DNA of 7,946 bases from Flavobacteriales bacterium UBA972 (GTDB lineage Bacteria > Bacteroidota > Bacteroidia > Flavobacteriales > Schleiferiaceae): contig DBBY01000052.1 of assembly GCA_002292855.1 (NCBI GenBank), forward strand, positions 29,628 to 37,573. The letters are read 5' to 3'. Each line of letters starts with the position of its first letter. Position 1 is the stretch's first letter. This document shows, in pieces, positions 6,905-7,946 of this stretch. The notes below the pieces were generated by a model. That model searched no databases, had not been told where the DNA came from, and saw only the letters and a list, made by a program, of their open reading frames with translations. Position numbers and translations under genes: made by a program.

Positions 6905-7723
6905 GTGATAACCGAAAGCCCTAGCAACCACGACCACCTCGAGACCTGGACGCTGCGCCAGCTTCTTGAGGGCATTAACGCCGAAGACCAGCGCGTGCCG
7001 CATGCCGTGGCAGAGGCAATTCCCGCCCTCGAGGCTTTGGTAGAGCAGCTCCTGCCGCGCATGAAACAGGGCGGACGCTTGTTCTACATTGGGGCCGGCA
7101 CCTCGGGCCGACTCGGCATTGTCGACGCCTCAGAATGCCCGCCCACCTATGGCGTTCCGCAGGGAATGGTCGTGGGCCTAATCGCCGGCGGAGACGGCGC
7201 CATTCGCCAAGCCGTGGAATTCGCCGAAGACGACGCCGACCAAGCCTGGAAGGATCTTCAGGAGCACCGCATCGAGCCCCTCGACACCGTCGTGGGAATC
7301 GCGGCCAGCGGCCGCACCCCCTATGTGGTCGGCGGCCTAAACCAGGCTCGTGCCGCCGGCTGCCTGACCGGCTGCATCGTTTGCAATCCCGACTCTGCGG
7401 TAGCGGCCGCGGCGGAATACCCCGTTGTCGCGGTCGTAGGCCCTGAATTTGTTACCGGAAGCACCCGAATGAAGTCGGGAACCGCCCAAAAGTTGCTCCT
7501 GAACATGCTCAGCACCTCGGTTATGATCCAGCTGGGGCGCGTTCAAGGCTCGCGCATGGTCGACATGCAGCTCAGCAACCTCAAACTCCTCGAGCGCGGT
7601 GCTCGAATGGTCGCCGACCAAACCGGGTTGAACGAATCCGAATCCCGTGCGTTGCTAATGGAGCAGGGCAGCGTTCGACGCGCCATCGAACAATGGAACA
7701 GCAACAACCCACCGCAGTCGTAG
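6905..7723 (+). CDS. murQ: N-acetylmuramic acid 6-phosphate etherase MurQ
   Basis: This 272-residue SIS-domain enzyme cleaves the lactyl ether of MurNAc 6-phosphate to give GlcNAc 6-phosphate and D-lactate, a cytoplasmic step in cell-wall sugar recycling. Diagnostic stretches are GAGTSGRLG (63-71), DASECPPTYG (74-83), AVEFAEDDAD (103-112), IAASGRTPYV (132-141) and TGSTRMKSGTAQKLLLNMLS (184-203). By comparison with E. coli MurQ (Glu83 and Glu114), the two catalytic acids correspond to Glu77 and Glu108, with the same 31-residue spacing. The protein is about 25 residues shorter than E. coli MurQ (298), mainly at the C-terminal helical tail; all active-site stretches are intact, so I read this as a short-form lineage variant and not a truncation. 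The GTG start gives the expected ITE...HLE N-terminus and follows the previous stop by 12 bp. Its 3' end overlaps the next gene by 31 bp. No MurNAc kinase or PTS gene is adjacent. Confidence 0.96.
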   Translation: MITESPSNHDHLETWTLRQLLEGINAEDQRVPHAVAEAIPALEALVEQLLPRMKQGGRLFYIGAGTSGRLGIVDASECPPTYGVPQGMVVGLIAGGDGAIRQAVEFAEDDADQAWKDLQEHRIEPLDTVVGIAASGRTPYVVGGLNQARAAGCLTGCIVCNPDSAVAAAAEYPVVAVVGPEFVTGSTRMKSGTAQKLLLNMLSTSVMIQLGRVQGSRMVDMQLSNLKLLERGARMVADQTGLNESESRALLMEQGSVRRAIEQWNSNNPPQS

Positions 7724-7946
7724 TCGGGGCCGGCATCGCCGGAATCGCCTCAGCCATCCGCTGGGCGCGCAAGGGCTATGCGGTGCAGGTTTTTGAAGCG
7801 AATTCCTACCCCGGGGGCAAGCTCAGTGAATTTCAGTTGGGCGAATACCGCTTTGATGCAGGCCCGTCCCTGTTTACCCTGCCCTTTTTGGTGGACGAAC
7901 TCTTCACCCTTTGCGATGAAAATCCGCGCGACCACTTCAACTACCT
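7693..7946 (+). CDS. CrtI/CrtD-family carotenoid desaturase, 5' part only
   Basis: This is the first 84 codons of a FAD-dependent phytoene desaturase-family protein that runs off the right edge. The N-terminus reads MEQQQPTAVVVGAGIAGIAS: a beta strand followed by the GxGxxG dinucleotide-binding loop, with an acidic residue closing the second strand (VFEA) and PGGK after it. FDAGPSLFTLP and VDELF then follow. This form is closer, as I recall the family, to the CrtD-like branch (1-hydroxycarotenoid 3,4-desaturase) than to typical phytoene desaturases (often FDIGP), so CrtD is the better guess; the C-terminal half would be needed to decide. It would act at the membrane in yellow/orange pigment synthesis. 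The ATG at 7693 lies inside murQ. No other start in frame lies between it and the FAD loop, so the 31-bp overlap is probably real and suggests coupled translation. Confidence 0.88.
   Translation, partial: MEQQQPTAVVVGAGIAGIASAIRWARKGYAVQVFEANSYPGGKLSEFQLGEYRFDAGPSLFTLPFLVDELFTLCDENPRDHFNY

Noticed and set aside
1..7946. CRISPR array, tRNA or rRNA gene, insertion sequence, integrase, toxin-antitoxin or defence cassette
   Set aside because: Nearly all of the window is covered by recognisable metabolic genes; the intergenic gaps are 90 bp or less and contain no direct-repeat array, tRNA-like fold or transposase end. I found no support for a hidden new multi-gene system.

Overview
The window looks like an ordinary chromosomal segment from a GC-rich member of the Bacteroidota. 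Three things suggest this: the Bacteroidota-type -7 promoter element (TAnnTTTG), which occurs as a perfect match in front of two genes; the lack of a Shine-Dalgarno sequence before every visible start codon; and the protein content (a CrtI/CrtD-type carotenoid desaturase, a short MurQ, a TviB/WbpO-type nucleotide-sugar dehydrogenase, and a C-terminal DxxGDGxxD protein of a kind common in that phylum). The genus cannot be given from this sequence.

Layout. (1) 1-906, plus strand: the 3' part of an unrecognised protein whose start lies left of the window. (2) 997-2616, plus: a complete carboxyltransferase (beta) subunit of an acyl-CoA carboxylase, closest in motif to methylcrotonyl-CoA carboxylase, ending at a small hairpin. 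(3) 2646-3923, minus: a complete UDP-N-acetylhexosamine-type 6-dehydrogenase, convergent with the carboxylase. (4) 3924-3992: a short divergent promoter region. (5) 3993-7946, plus: a tight run of four genes, namely an ABC exporter half-transporter, an RsmB/NOP-type RNA m5C methyltransferase, N-acetylmuramate-6-phosphate etherase (murQ), and the 5' end of a carotenoid desaturase. These are joined by a 4-bp overlap, a 12-bp gap and a 31-bp overlap, so they probably form one transcription unit.

Functionally this is a mix of housekeeping and envelope or pigment genes: acyl-CoA carboxylation, nucleotide-sugar oxidation for surface polysaccharide, export of a hydrophobic substrate, RNA modification, recycling of cell-wall sugar, and carotenoid desaturation. 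I see no mobile element, CRISPR array, tRNA or rRNA, toxin-antitoxin pair or defence system, and no convincing new multi-gene system.

The two observations most worth checking are the divergent promoter and the ABC ATPase. In the promoter, identical TACCTTTGA boxes on both strands each sit 4 bases before the start codon and place an in-frame stop next to it, which predicts leaderless mRNAs in both directions. The ABC ATPase carries both hallmark substitutions of a degenerate catalytic site (Walker B Glu to Asp, switch His to Gln), although no partner subunit is encoded nearby.
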